Of a DNA stretch of 64,000 bases, positions 11,588 through 23,864 are shown one piece after another. The stretch is from NCBI GenBank assembly GCA_026874595.1, contig CM049309.1, positions 30,509,033-30,573,032 of the forward strand. Reading direction: 5' to 3'. The translations under genes and the position numbers were made by a program. Under the pieces are notes generated by a model. The model saw only the letters and a program-made list of their open reading frames with translations. It ran no database searches and was not told the origin of the DNA. Source of the DNA: Sipunculus nudus. Taxonomy: Eukaryota > Annelida > Sipuncula > Golfingiida > Sipunculidae. Position 1 is the stretch's first letter; each line of letters starts with the position of its first letter.

Positions 11588-12989
11588 TTGTATCCGCCAA
11601 AACAGAGTTTTGGGAATACTATGTTTTCAGCTGCGAAACCCAGGATTATGTTTGGGTCACATGTGAACTGCTGCGCCCCGATTTTGTTTTGACCTCTGAC
11701 CTTTCCTCTGTGCTCTGCGTCCGTTTGTGCGTCTGTTTCCACACATAAACCCACATATCTCGGGAACCTTTTGACCGATCAGGAAATTTTTTTTTGCACA
11801 AATGTAGCCCTTGGAGAGCTTTATAACATACACCAAAAATGGTGGCGCCACCTGCAACCATGTTTGCACAGTGTCCATCTGTTCGTCTGCCTTGGGTTAA
11901 AATCACTCATATCTCTGCAGTGACTTGACTAATTCACCTGAAATTCGGCATGCGTAAACATCCTGGATAGCTTTTCTGATTTTGTGACGGGTGGCGCCAC
12001 CTACATTCACGTTTACGCTGCAGACATCCAAGCTCATATCTCGGGAACCGTTTGACCGATCAGGAAAAAACTTGTGCACAAATGTAGCCCTTGGAGAGCT
12101 TTATAACATACACCAAAAATGGTGGCGCCACCTGCAACCATATTTGCACAGTGTCCATCTGTTTGTCTGCCTTGGGTTAAAATCACTCATATCTCTGCAG
12201 TGGTTTGACTAATTCACCTGAAATTTGGCATGCTTATACATCCTGGATAGCTTTTCTGATTTTATGACGGGTGGCGCCACCTACAATCAAGTTTACGCTG
12301 CAGACATCCAAGCTCATATCTCAGGAACCGTTTGACTGATTGGGCCAAAATTTTGCATGTGTATAAATCTCACATAGCTCTTTATCATACGCAAAACTGG
12401 TGGCGCCACCTGCAGCCATTTTTGCACAGCTCCCGTCTGTTTGTCTACCATGGGATAAAATCACTCATATCTCGGCAGTGGTTTGACATATCTGCCTAAA
12501 ATTTTGCAAGCTTATACATACCCGACAGCTCTCTTGATTTTATGACAGGTGGCGCCACCTGCATTCTAGTTTATGCAGCAGATATCCAAGCTCATATCTT
12601 GGGAACCGTTTGACTGATTGGGCCAAAGTTTTGCATGTGTATAGTTCTCACATAGCTCTTTATCATACGCTAAACTGGTGGCGCCACCTTCAACCCTTTT
12701 TTGCACAGCGTCCATCTGTTTGTCTGCCATGGGCAAAAATCACTCATATACATGTAGTGGTTTGACTTATCTGCCTTAAATTTTGCATATGTATCCAACT
12801 TGGACGGCTTTCTGGATTTTGTGGTAGGTGGCGCAATCACATACACAATTTGGCTGCAGACATCCATGCTAATATGCAACACTTCACTCTATTTCCCCTT
12901 GCCACTCAATCCTCACTTGCCTCACTTCACCCGTTCTACTCTGATTTAGGCGGATACAAGTAGTCGCTTGTCGACTACCCGTATTCTAG
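11588..12989 (+). mobile_element. H1 Helitron-like non-autonomous element, full copy
   Basis: The element starts TTGTATCCGCCAAAACAGAG and ends CTAG (12986-12989). Seven bases upstream of CTAG is a perfect hairpin, GTAGTCG-CTTGT-CGACTAC (12960-12978), as in Helitron 3' ends (hairpin near a terminal CTRR). The flanking bases are A on the left and T on the right, the usual Helitron target, and no target duplication is visible. The body is an array of alternating core units of about 148 and 131 bp, each opening with GGTGGCGCCACC (11841, 11990, 12121, 12270, 12399, 12548, 12677). The two unit types are themselves distantly similar (CTCATATCTC, GTTTGAC). The 5' TT instead of the canonical TC is atypical. 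No Rep/helicase coding sequence is present. Confidence 0.75.
12960..12989 (+). other. H1 3'-terminal hairpin and CTAG end
   Basis: A 7-bp perfect stem (GTAGTCG with CGACTAC) and loop CTTGT are followed by CCGTATT and CTAG, next to a flanking T. The same arrangement ends the copy at 60964-60993. In Helitrons such a hairpin is thought to mark rolling-circle termination. Confidence 0.75.
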
Positions 12990-13147
12990 TTCTTACATGT
13001 AATTTGGAGCTGCTAGCTTTGACAGTTTCTGACTTACAGCCATGGATGGCGGAAAGCAAGCCCTGGACCGCGGACGGCTGACGGCGGATGGCTGACGATG
13101 GACGGATGACGCTGCCCCATTGCATAAGCTCACAGGTTCTCTAAAAA

Positions 13148-14879
13148 ACACAAACCTTGGACTGGCAACTTCAAGCCACACACAAATTCACTTGCACGGT
13201 CACCAGTAGACAGAGCAGAGCTGTGTAACCACTCCACTGCCAAGGCCCCCAACAGACAAACAGGACCATGTAGCTATATATGATGATCAAGGTTTTTTAT
13301 CTACCTGTTTTGTGGAGAGTGGTGGCATAATGGTGAGGGCACTGGACCTATGACTGCCATGTTGTGGGGTAGCATTTCATTCCAAATGCCTTCCAAACTT
13401 AGACTCATTGCAAATGTCTTTACCACCACTCAACACAGGAGTAAATGTATAAGAATAAGGCCACACACTAAAAAATTCTTTGGCAGAATAGTGGTTCCTA
13501 TTTATCAGATCTTTTCTCTTCTTTAGAAGGGGGGGGGGGGGAATACAATTGGTAATTTGATATGGCATCACAAAAGTCTAGTGACCTCTGACTTCATTAA
13601 ATATGGATTTTGCTAGGAATCCAACTAATGTGAGGTATTATATAATAATCAAAATCCATCTTATTCCTGGTTAGTCAAGGCCATGACACAACAATGAAGC
13701 AATGAATCTAAATAATCAAAATGATGTCCATTTAATTCCACTAAGCCTGTATGCAAACAGGCTGGTCGTTTGGTCTCTCTCAAATCTGATAGCACATATC
13801 CTTCCAAAAGGATGTTTCTTAAATTCAATAGCATACAAGCTCCCACAGGGACCAATCACCATGTAAAATTTTAGAACAATGACTTAAACAGTTCTTGACA
13901 TAATGCAACAACAGAGAAAATATCTACAGAAACTATACATCTAACTTTTGTTTTTTTTCAAGTAAACTGTCCAGTTAAAAACTTTCAAGAGCATTCAGGT
14001 TTTATACATTCCCACCTTTTGTGAGCTTGCAATATTTTCAACAGCTGGCAAGAGTAATACTTGCCAGGTGATTTACCATCATGATGTTACTATCATTCCT
14101 TTTACTTGGGAAAACATGACATCTCCTATTGCCATGATAATGTAAATGGCTTGATTTAAAGTAAAATTTAAAATTTCAGTAAGTGCATATGATCCATTTT
14201 GAAAAGTGTCAGCCATTCAAACATTCCTAACAGGGATTAAGGAAGATATTTGTACAGCTTTCAATTTTTTATCTGTACATATATACATGTTTCATCAATT
14301 AGGTAAACATATCTCTGTGAAGACTCGATAAAGTAAATATTTTATTTTTATACTGCACGAGTTATATCATTTGAATGCATCCACATAAAGAAGAAACATG
14401 CAGGATCTGTGGTGATCTTCCTGAAAATGCGTTGTGCTTGCTGTAACAGTCACATTCCTGTCAATCATAAGGCTTCTCCAACCCTAGTATTGAAATCAGG
14501 CAACCATGTCAGATAAGGTCAAACATACTTACTCTCTATAGAACACAGGACTGAAACCCTGATATTATTTATACAAATGGGAGTTAATTAAGACCATCTG
14601 TTTGTGCCTGAGCCTTCATCTAAACACAGCAGATAGGCATGAAATATGTGATGGGCCCAACATGTGTAATATTAACTCCAAGCTCAATCATGAATTAAGT
14701 AAAATGATAATACAGTTTTTTTATCTTTCCTTTAAATCTGGTGAAGAAATCTGAACAAATATCACAATTCTATGACACATCCCTGGTATCAAAAGAAAGA
14801 AATAGTTGTGCAACACTTCATTATTCTTGTCTAGGAATAGTTAAATTTATAAATTCATAATCTTAAATATCATTTCTGC
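13148..14879. other. no gene seen; poly-G run and an old dispersed repeat
   Basis: A run of 13 G lies at 13529-13541. Sequence at about 13560-13700 (AGTGACCTCTGAC, ATTAAATATGGATT, AAAATCCATCTTATTCCTGG) resembles 26565-26715, so both are copies of an old dispersed repeat. Around 13320-13385, GGTGGCATAATGGTGAGGGC with a later TTTCATTCC could be a decayed tRNA-derived SINE head. No splice-bounded exon stands out. Confidence 0.45.
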
Positions 14880-15510
14880 TAGATCACAAGATTATGTCTG
14901 TTATCATTTCTGCTTGATCACAAGATCATGTCTGTTATCATTTCAGCTGGAACACAAGATTATGTCTGTTATCATTTCAGTTCGATCACAAGATTATGAT
15001 TGTTATAATTTCAGCTGGATCACAAGACTATGTCTGTCGTCATTTCAGCTGGATCACAAGATTATGTCTGTTATCATTTCAGTTGGATCACAAGATTATG
15101 TCTGTTATCATTTCAGTTGGATCACAAGATTATGTCTGTTATCTTTTCAGTTGGATCACAAGATTATGTCTGTTATCATTTTAGCTGGATCACAAGATTA
15201 TGTCTGTTATCATTTCAGTTTGATCACAAGATTATGTCTGTTATCATTTCTGCTTGATCACAAGATTATTTCTGTTATCATTTCAGCTGGATCACAAGAA
15301 TATGTCTGTTATCATTTCAGTTGGATCACAAGATTATGTCTGTTATAATTTCAGTTGGATCACAAGATGATGTCTGTTATCATTTCAGTTGGATCACAAG
15401 ATGATGTCTGTTATCATTTCAGCTGGATCACAAGATTATGTCTGTTATCATTTCAGTTTGATCACAAGATTATGTCTGTTATCATTCAGTTGGATCACAA
15501 GATGATGGCT
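14880..15510. repeat. 34-bp minisatellite, about 18 units
   Basis: Regular units read GGATCACAAGATTATG, TCTGTTATCATTTCAG and CT, with variants in the first base pair after CT (GCTTGATC, GTTCGATC). The whole block is nearly homogeneous, implying recent expansion or homogenisation. It lies about 330 bp before a related 99-bp array. Confidence 0.95.
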
Positions 15511-15839
15511 GTCATTGGGTACTGATATATGGCATGTAAGATTTAACCCCCACTATATGTTTACTTTGACAAATTAAGGCATTTATAGATATATACAAAT
15601 GATGGATTTAGATGTATATTTTTATAATTTTCCCTCTGCTTAAAGTGCCTCTCAGTATAAGGCAATCATAGGGATATTGTTTCTTAATTTTCAACAATAT
15701 GCTTGTTTCTAGGTTATTTTGTTGTAAAAGTCCAGCAATGATTATTAGTGTTCTGTAAATTAAAGATGTTCTGCAGATTTTCAGATGTAGCGTCCTGCTT
15801 AAATTTTAGAATATTTCTACCCCTGTATGTTCTTGTTGA
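15511..15839. other. spacer between two related arrays
   Basis: AT-rich unique sequence; nothing recognised. Confidence 0.5.
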
Positions 15840-16790
15840 CCATGAGATGTTGTCTGTTACCATATCATAACATATATAGCTGGGTTACCAGATTGTGTCA
15901 TGGGTCAGGAAATAGTGTCTGTAATCATGTCTTCTGGATCATAAGGGGTTGTCTGTTACCATATCATACCATATAAAGCTGGGTCACCAGATTGTGTCAT
16001 GGGTCAGGAAATAGTGTCTGTAATCATGTCTTCTGGATCATAAGGGGTTTTCTGTTACCATACCATAACATATATAGCTTGGTCACCAGATTCTGACATG
16101 GGTCAGGAAATAGTGTCTGTAATCATGTCTTCTGGATCATGAGGTGTTGTCTGTTACCATATCATAACATATATAGCTGGGTTACCAGATTGTGTCATGG
16201 GTCGGGAAATAGTGTCTGTAATCACGTCTTCTGGATCATGAGGTGTTGTCTGTTACCATATCATAACATAGATAGCTGGGTTACCAGATTGTGTCATGGG
16301 TCAAGAAATAGTGTCTGTAGTCATGTATTCTGGATCATGAGGTGTTGTCTGTTACCATATCATACCATATAAAGCTGGGACACCAGATTCTGTCATGGGC
16401 TAGGAAATAGTGTCTGTAATCATGTCTTCTGGATCATGAGGTGTTGTCTGTTACCATATCATAACATATATAGCTGGGTTACCAGATTGTGTCATGGGTC
16501 AGGAAATAGTGTCTGTAATCATGTCTTCTCGATCATGAGGTGTTGTCTGTTACCATATCATATCATATAAAGCTGGGTGTTGTCTGTTACCAAATCATAA
16601 CATATATAGCTGGTTCACCAGATTGTGTCATTGGTCTGGAAACAGTGTCTGTAATCATGTCTTCAGGATCATGAGGTGTTGTCTGTTACCATATCATATC
16701 ATTTAAAGCTGGGTCACCAGACTGTGTTATGGATCATGAAATAGTGTCTGTAATTATGTCAACTAGGTTAGGATATGTCTGTTTACCTGA
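15840..16790. repeat. 99-bp tandem array, about 9 units
   Basis: The unit contains TTGTCTGTTACCATATCATA, GGGTTACCAGATTGTGTCAT and GAAATAGTGTCTGTAATCAT. Starts at about 15845, 15944, 16043, 16141, 16240, 16339 and 16438 give a 99-bp period. The unit can be cut into three parts, each opening GGRTCA and two containing TGTCTGTWAYCAT, which matches the neighbouring 34-bp monomer, so it looks like a higher-order repeat. One shortened unit lies at about 16570-16600. Confidence 0.93.
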
Positions 16791-18769
16791 TGAAGAGCAC
16801 TCTTTCAGAAAATGGGTACTTAAAATTCATTCTTCTTAGAGTTTACATAAAAAATACATTACTGGCTGAAGTGACTTATCTTGACTTGCACTTTTGATGT
16901 TCTTAATTTAGGTCTAAAATCAACGTCTAATAATCATCAAAAATTTAAAATTGACATTTTAGAGAAAAACTGTGACCTTATACTTGTTTGTTATATCTAC
17001 CTTGTCAAAAAACACTTTCCTGGCATTATACTGTATGAACTGAAAAACTAAGCATTTTATTTCAGATGTCAACACCACGTGGGGTGTACACAGGACCACG
17101 GTCAGCTCTGTGAGAACCAACAGGGTATTCAAATGCTTATTGGTTAACTATTTACCGGCGGTGCGTGGCACTTATTGGATTGACTGGCATGCAACTTAAA
17201 CAACTTAAAGCCGTTCTACAAATCCTCAGTGTCTCAGGGTGATATCCTTACTGGGACTTGGCAATGCAAATATATAAGTCTATATTACACTTCAACAATC
17301 ATATACCGAGTACGGACCTTTTGACATGTAAGTATTATGTCTGAGATTCACCTGATGTACAAGTAGAGAGGTGGTACAGAGCTATGATGATCATCAGGTC
17401 CCTGCTGAGTCTGCATGACAGCAGGGAATACAGGACCACTCACAAAAACATGAAGAAGGGCCAAGATACAATCTAGTGCTTCTTGAACGCTCCATAACAT
17501 GCTGAACCAGCCCTCTGCACCACTAAATGATTCATGGACATTGGAGCATGCCACCGTTGCTAAGTTGCTGCCTTACCATAAGATTGAGCTATGGTGCAAG
17601 CCTTGTGTCTCCTGATGCTATACAGAGTCACAACCATACAACAGTACGGTTTAGTTATAGCATTACAGGTCTTGCCCTCATGCTGACCCTAACACTGAAA
17701 TATGTTAAGTGTGAAGGTCAGTAATTGTACAGTAATCCAGTAAAATATGTGTACAACCAGTCACTGCCAGCCTCACGATAAATATTACTGCTCCGTCTCA
17801 CTAGTCTGTACAGCCACTGACTGTTTAAGCCTTGCAATGACTATATAGATGATCTGGCTCTCTACTCTATACAACAACCCACTGTTAGCCTTACAATGAC
17901 TATGGATAATCTGGCTCACTAGATTGTACTACCACTGACTGTTAGCCTTACAATGACTCTGAATGAACATAGTGACTCGCTCACTATAGTGTGGATTAAG
18001 TCCATAGATAAGGTTAACACGGGTCGCCGTCTTCTAACACAAGACAACTGATGAATCAAGCAACTGTAGCCTAATTAGAGAGATTCTGAGACCTTGTTTC
18101 TTATGAATACCTGCAATATAACAGTGGACATAACAGTCTCCCTTATGCTCCAGCTCAATAAATAAAGTACTCAGTGGACATATCATGGTTATAAGAAAAT
18201 CTCAAGCACATTATCAAATATATCATGAAATCATATATATTTTATATGCACCATAGGAAAAATCTTGGCAATTATAATTACATCTGATTTTGGGGTAAAA
18301 GTAAACCCAGACTGCTCTTTGATTAGGAATGATTGATTACTTCTCTCACAGATCTTTAGCAATGTACCTATTTGTCTAGGTCTATACAAGCTAATTACCA
18401 CAAATCAATAGTACACATCCCCCAAACTGAGACAATGTTTCCATTTTTAGATCAGCTTAAAGGATGTGTCAATGTCCATTCCCCTCTAATGTCAGCAAAA
18501 TCAATTATGACAACAGTAAAAAAAAGTGGAATGCAAATGCATGACTCAATCATTCAATTAACTACCAATTGTGATTTGTTGCAGACATGTTATTGATCTG
18601 CTATTATTGTTATAACTGTTCAAAATAATGATCAATGGTAGAAAATGAAGAAAGAATAAGTGTAGTTTTCTTTTATTTCTTAATTATGGTTTTACTAAGT
18701 CATCTGAGACCCTGGTCAAAATGTTCACTGGTAAAAACTCAAGGTCCCCAAGCACAAAGCATATGATAT
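16791..18769. other. no confident gene; weak exon-like block at 17066-17198
   Basis: AAGCATTTTATTTCAG (ending 17065) is a good splice-acceptor match on the plus strand. It is followed by a relatively GC-rich block that stays open in one frame to a TAA at 17196-17198 (43 codons, including SVRTNRVFKCLLVNY). No family is recognised. At 17757-17967 about 3.5 degenerate units of roughly 58 bp (ACTGTTAGCCTTACAATGAC) form a small tandem repeat. Confidence 0.25.
17757..17967. repeat. small degenerate tandem repeat, ~58-bp unit
   Basis: About 3.5 units share ACTGTTAGCCTTACAATGAC and ATCTGGCTCACTAG. The first unit is the most diverged. Confidence 0.6.
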
Positions 18770-19420
18770 ACCTCCCCCTGTCTGTATGACGTGTTCTGTT
18801 CATCATCTGTCCCCACCAGTATGACATGACATGTTCATCATCTCCCCTGTCTTTATATGTTCTGTTCATCATCTGTCCTGCCAGTATGACATGACATGTT
18901 CATCATCTGCCCCTGGCTTTATGTGTTCTGTTCAACATCTGTCCCCGCCATGCAGTATGACATGACATGTTCATCATCTGCCCCTGTCTGTATGATGTGT
19001 TCTGTTCATCATCTGTCCCGCCAGTATGACATGACATGTTCATCATCTGCCCCTGTCTGTATGACAAGATTTGCTCATCTGTTCAGCATCTGTTTACTGT
19101 CTGTATGATGTGGTCTGTTCATCATATGCAATTTCAGTATGATATGCTCTGTTCATCATCTAATCTTTCCTTTTCAGTATGATATGACGTTCATCACTTG
19201 CCCCTGTCAGTATGACATGTTGTGTTCATCATCTGCCCCTATCAGTATGACATGCTCTGTTCAGCATTTGTCCTGGTCTGTATGAAATGGTCTGTTCCTC
19301 ATTGCCAGTCTTCAGTATGACATTATCTGTTCATCATTGGCCCTGTGGCCCTGTTAGAAGGACACCATTGGTTCAACAACTGCCCCAGGTCAGCTTGACA
19401 TGATTTGCTCATCATCATAC
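18770..19420. repeat. ~34/69-bp minisatellite
   Basis: Units alternate CAGTATGACATGACATG plus TTCATCATCTG with CCCCTGTCTGTATGATG plus TGTTCTGTTCATCATCTG. The two half-units are similar, so the 69-bp period is a dimer of a ~34-bp monomer. Units decay towards the right end. Confidence 0.85.
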
Positions 19421-20346
19421 AAAGAAGGATAACATTCTGATGATTATTTTGTCAGCAGGACCATTTGGACATTTTTTAAAAATGATGATGATTTGAATGA
19501 AAAATATTTGCTAGGGAAAGCATAAAATCATATCTATGGCATACGATCACAAAGCAATGACACCTGACCCGTGCATTAATAAAGCTGTGGTTAGGGACAG
19601 GATGATGTATTTTCTTGCACATTTCTTTCCTGCTGACCTTGCTGTGTCAGTGCCATTAAAATAACTTAATTCCTTAATATTCTTGTTATCCTATTTATTA
19701 TCTACTGATTATCATACTTTTGAACTCCATTCACTAAAGGTTACTGTTGAAAAAAGGTGAAAACAACAGGCAATCTGCTACAAATATTTTTAAAATGTTA
19801 CATTGAGCAAAATCAGGCCTTACAGCCAAATGATCAATCCAATGAATACTCTCAAAGGCATTAATGCAGCAACTATACTGCAGCTTTTATGGATGTGGCA
19901 GAAAAATCAAGAATATACAGCTTTATTAAATATCAAGACGATGACACTGAGTGTCCATACATTAAGTTTTGAGCTATTGACCTTCAGCTTGCGAGTCTAA
20001 TACTTTGACTGAGAGACTGCTTTGTCCTGCTCCTCAGGCTGAGGGATTATTTATGGGTTATATTCAGAATATATGGAATATTTTCCAATATATTCTTTGC
20101 AAGGCTTCTCAACACCAGTCATTAAAATGATGAATGCTGCTTATTTTTTTAATATCTGTCCTGAACCATGGTGACCTTCAACATGGTCGTTTTTCAGTCT
20201 CTCATAAAAACATGATGGCACGTGGTGCTAGCAGGAAGCAAGGAGGGTCACATGGTTTCACACTCCACACATAAGTAGATCCACAACAGCAGCTCACTTT
20301 CCTTGGCATTCATCTGCATATATGGAAAGGATATCATGTCTTTCCT
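19421..20346. other. no feature seen
   Basis: AT-rich sequence with no repeat or exon I can support. Confidence 0.5.
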
Positions 20347-20349
20347 TTG

Positions 20350-20385
<36 letters not shown>

Positions 20386-20403
20386 TTATAAATATATATA
20401 GAT
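20350..20403. repeat. (CA)n-(TA)n microsatellite
   Basis: A run of CA dinucleotides passes into TA dinucleotides, with a short TTTATAAA interruption. Confidence 0.9.
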
Positions 20404-21193
20404 TTTTTATAAATATACATATTCCACAGATACTTCATACTGACATCATGCTTACTGTAGATTTGCATTTTGCTGAAATCTTAACTGTTATTTCTCGACA
20501 AGAGATGGGGCTAAAAAATGCTGGTTTTGCTGAAATCAACCATAAATAAGAAAGTCAGCCGGTGCAATGGGTGATAATTGGAAAATTTAGTACGGAGAAG
20601 TGAACAGCTTGCTAAGAATGTATATTTACTGAGACGGTATAATTGTATATAATAATTTTAATCTTTGTTGAATCTATAAAATACAAAATTAATATCTATA
20701 GTGTAGTGGCAAAAGCTTAAAAAGGGCAATATTTAATGAGATACCCCTACTGGAGGTATAACAAGCTGAATTTGGTATTTTAACTGTCAGGATGTCTAGT
20801 TTTTGAAAACGGATGTTGTGGTTGCCGCAAGTGTACTCAATGCACTTATCTAACCCGTTTTCTGCCAAAACATGAGAAAAAATAAAGTTTCTTGGTTTTT
20901 TTGTTAATTTATGAAATTGTGTGGTTAAAGGCTACCAATGATGGTAGTACCAACTCTATTTGAGAGAAAAGGCACAAAGAAATAAATATATTTCATAACA
21001 CTTTATGGTAGTTATGGGTTAATTTCAATATAAGCCCTAAATTTGACAACTTAATGATTTTTTTTGGGCAAAATTAATATAATTTTTTATAATATTTCTG
21101 ATTATTGAACAAAACAAATTTTAAAAAAATTGATAAGGATTTTCAATTCATGATTCTGAATGTTCCTGTGCTGTAAAAATTCATTTAAAAGCT
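20404..21193. other. no feature seen
   Basis: AT-rich unique sequence; nothing recognised. Confidence 0.5.
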
Positions 21194-21270
21194 GTGACAT
21201 GGGTACAAAGTGGTAAAAAATCCCTCCCATTGTGACATGGGTACAAAGTGGTAAAAATCCCTCCCATTGT
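21194..21270. repeat. two-copy tandem duplication, ~41 bp
   Basis: TGTGACATGGGTACAAAG with the following GGTAAAAATCCCTCCCAT occurs twice in a row, differing by one A. Confidence 0.9.
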
Positions 21271-22414
21271 GACTACGCCAAAATTCAAATTTGAAAACAT
21301 CTATCATTTCCACAAAATTTCTGGAACGTTTGTCATTTCTTTTAAAATAAACAAAAGATGGCAAAAAACTTAATGAAAACAAAGATCACATATTCTTTAG
21401 CAATGAGACTCCTTGTGCTTTCAGATGCTTCTTTGTTCATAACATTATCAATAGGTGGAACACAAAAGGTCATAACCTCAGAAGCAGCTGTTTCAATAAG
21501 CATTTAGAATGACTTGAATTAAGGGTAGATGGTTCTGGCACTAGTGTGCACATATTATGATCAGCAAGGTCCTTGGCAGACAGGCAGTCTGAACACTGAC
21601 ACAGAAGCATTAGTTGTTTATTTTAAGGTTTTGTTGTTAATCAACAAACATGGTATTAAGTCTAAAAGTTCTGTCATCACAAAGACCATCAAACTTAAAT
21701 ATGCTTTGATGGCCCATTAAAGTTTAATGAGCCAGGGTAAAGGCTCATGCTTCTCTTAGCAGCTGCTAAGACCCATTGGCATTCAGTAATGTGACCCTAC
21801 TTGACTTCACCATGGGTGAGTCTTCATAAAGTAAACAACTGTCAGTTATCCTAATTAAGCAGATAATGCTGTTTAACTAGTTAGGCAAACAAAGCCAAAC
21901 AATACACAGAGTTGCAACTTCTAATTTCTCCAAACCAATATGGCTGACTACACCTCAGAATATTGCAGCATTCCTAGCCCAATCTGAGTTCAAATATACC
22001 AAATGGCAATGAATAATGGTGGGAATGTCCTGTGGCCTTTTTAGGGTATCAAGGGAAGCTTCCTTCCAGGTATTTAACAACATGGGTAGCGGCCACTAAA
22101 CAATGTGCAGATGCAAAACATGTATCTATGGTGCACATGCACTCCTAAACAAAATAAAAATTTTGGATAGGCTTAGCTAAAGATTTGGCTTACAGCCTGT
22201 TAATGCTATTGGTCATACTTCATTTAAGATATATCATGAAATACAGTGGAGTATCTTTATCTGAACAAGTCTGTGGAAAAGATTTTTGTTCGGATAAACA
22301 AACATTCAGATTAATGATCACAGCACAGCTGTCAATGATAGAGTTTTGTTGGTAAGCCTATAAACAATGCTTTACATACTTAGACAGCGAGCTTTTCATT
22401 ACAAGTGTTGATAA
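21271..22414. other. no gene seen; possible pogo-type MITE remnant near 22243-22330
   Basis: TACAGTGGAGTATCTTTATC with a nearby TTGTTCGGATAAACAAAC resembles the CAGTGGAACCTC...TTATCCGAAC type of end known for Tigger/pogo-derived elements. The match is loose and only one end is seen. Confidence 0.25.
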
Positions 22415-22455
22415 ACAAGGACCTATGGGTCATGGTGCTCAGCTGAAATTGACTG
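22415..22455 (+). mobile_element. CCCATGGG-family left-end fragment
   Basis: ACAAGGACCTATGGGTCATG followed by GTGCTCAGCTGA matches the family's left end. No matching right-end hairpin follows within the next few kb, so it is a short 3'-truncated copy. Confidence 0.6.
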
Positions 22456-23864
22456 AAAAATACACGTAGTAGAAGGAAGGAAACTGAATACGAGAATAAA
22501 GTCAACTCTTGGGCAGATGATAGTTTGTAGGTATAGTAAATATACTGGTACAAAGGTATGGTACTGCAGACAGTTGTGGGTTGTAGTGGAATTCTGTAGT
22601 GAAGATAGATTAATATGGATTGTATAAGGAAGTTATGTTTGAAGGAATTTGAAAGAAAACGTGGATGGAGTGTTGCATATGTTGCAATATATTATATCAC
22701 ATTGCTTAAGTAGATGGATCAGATTTTTTTTTCATTATCATCAAAATCTGATTAAAACTGTCTGTGCAAATTTGCAAACAAACCAACCCAAGAACAAATG
22801 GAAACACATAATACCTTCCTGGCAGAGGTTTTAAGAAGCTGACTGAGACCAAACAGTCATGGTGACTTCAAACCAATGCAACATTCACTCAGAGACTGAT
22901 GTGTACAGGCATGTATGCATCACAGCTGTAACAGGCCTCCTTCTTCAGGGCCATGATGAAAGCAAACTAATGAGCCAGACCCACATCTAATTAACAATGG
23001 GTAATCAATGTCCTCTGTATTACTGGACTCAATGTTTCCCAGCACTTTATTGACAGGTACAGCTCCACAGAGAACTATCTTAACTACCTGGCCGACCTGC
23101 TACAGTAGAATGTGCAGATCATTACTGCTGAGCTTGTTCAAGAACACTCAACAAAGGATCACTGAGATATATTGATATGAGAAACAAACTGTACTTATAG
23201 CCTGGTTTGATAGGCCTGTTTAATGGAATAGCATATTAAAGGGTATTGATGGAAGTATTCTTTATCTGCTGCCTAATATAGACCAAAACCAAGGAAAAAC
23301 TATAGATAAACTGTTCTATCAACTATCTGTTATCTGTTCCAATTTGACCACACTGTGATTGATCAGGTGTGAGTATTACACACCATGAAGGAACACACCA
23401 GCAGCATATCAATGATCATTAACAATGCTGTCCTGATGTAGAATATTTATTTTCCGTCCTGTTACTGCTTGTATTGAGTTCACCTGATTGACCTTTTCTT
23501 AGATATCTGTACTATTATTGTTGTTATTCCACTGTGTTTATTCAACTTGTGTTACAAAATGATCAGTGCTTTAAAGATTTACTGAAAACTAAAGATAAGA
23601 TAAAAATATGACACAAATTATCCCCTTTAATTATTCTTTACCATGGTGATGAAACACATTAAATATATCAATATAACTCATTAAAAACTTGATTTCAATT
23701 AAACATGATGATGATTTTCAAAGAATAAAAAGAAACTTTCACAGAAAAAAAGAAACAAAGCCTCTGTTTATGCAAAGAATCTTGTTATGAAAATATATAT
23801 TAATTCTATATTGTGATTATTTCACTTATATATGCTGATCCCCTCCAAACATCCGAATCAGAAA
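22456..23864. other. no feature seen
   Basis: AT-rich sequence without supported exons or repeats. Confidence 0.5.

Larger units (their letters stand above)
9822..13147 (+). mobile_element. GGCCT-family copy B, split by two H1 elements
   Basis: Pieces 9822-9993, 10785-11587 and 12990-13147 align in order to copy A (4975-6380). The first break replaces copy-A positions about 5155-5445 with a minus-strand H1 fragment. The second break, between GTGACTTA and TTCTTACATG, holds a complete plus-strand H1 element at the place where copy A reads GTGACTAATTCTTACATG. The middle piece contains a perfect 22-bp palindrome (10887-10908) made of GTCTAGAC units. The nesting order is therefore GGCCT element first, H1 second. 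Confidence 0.8.

Noticed and set aside
11497-11906. Overlapping 73-86 codon minus-strand frames
   Set aside because: They lie entirely within H1 and GGCCT-family repeat DNA and recur, broken, in other copies.
14880-15510. Regular short repeats suggestive of CRISPR
   Set aside because: Units are contiguous with no unique spacers, and the genome is eukaryotic, so it is a minisatellite.
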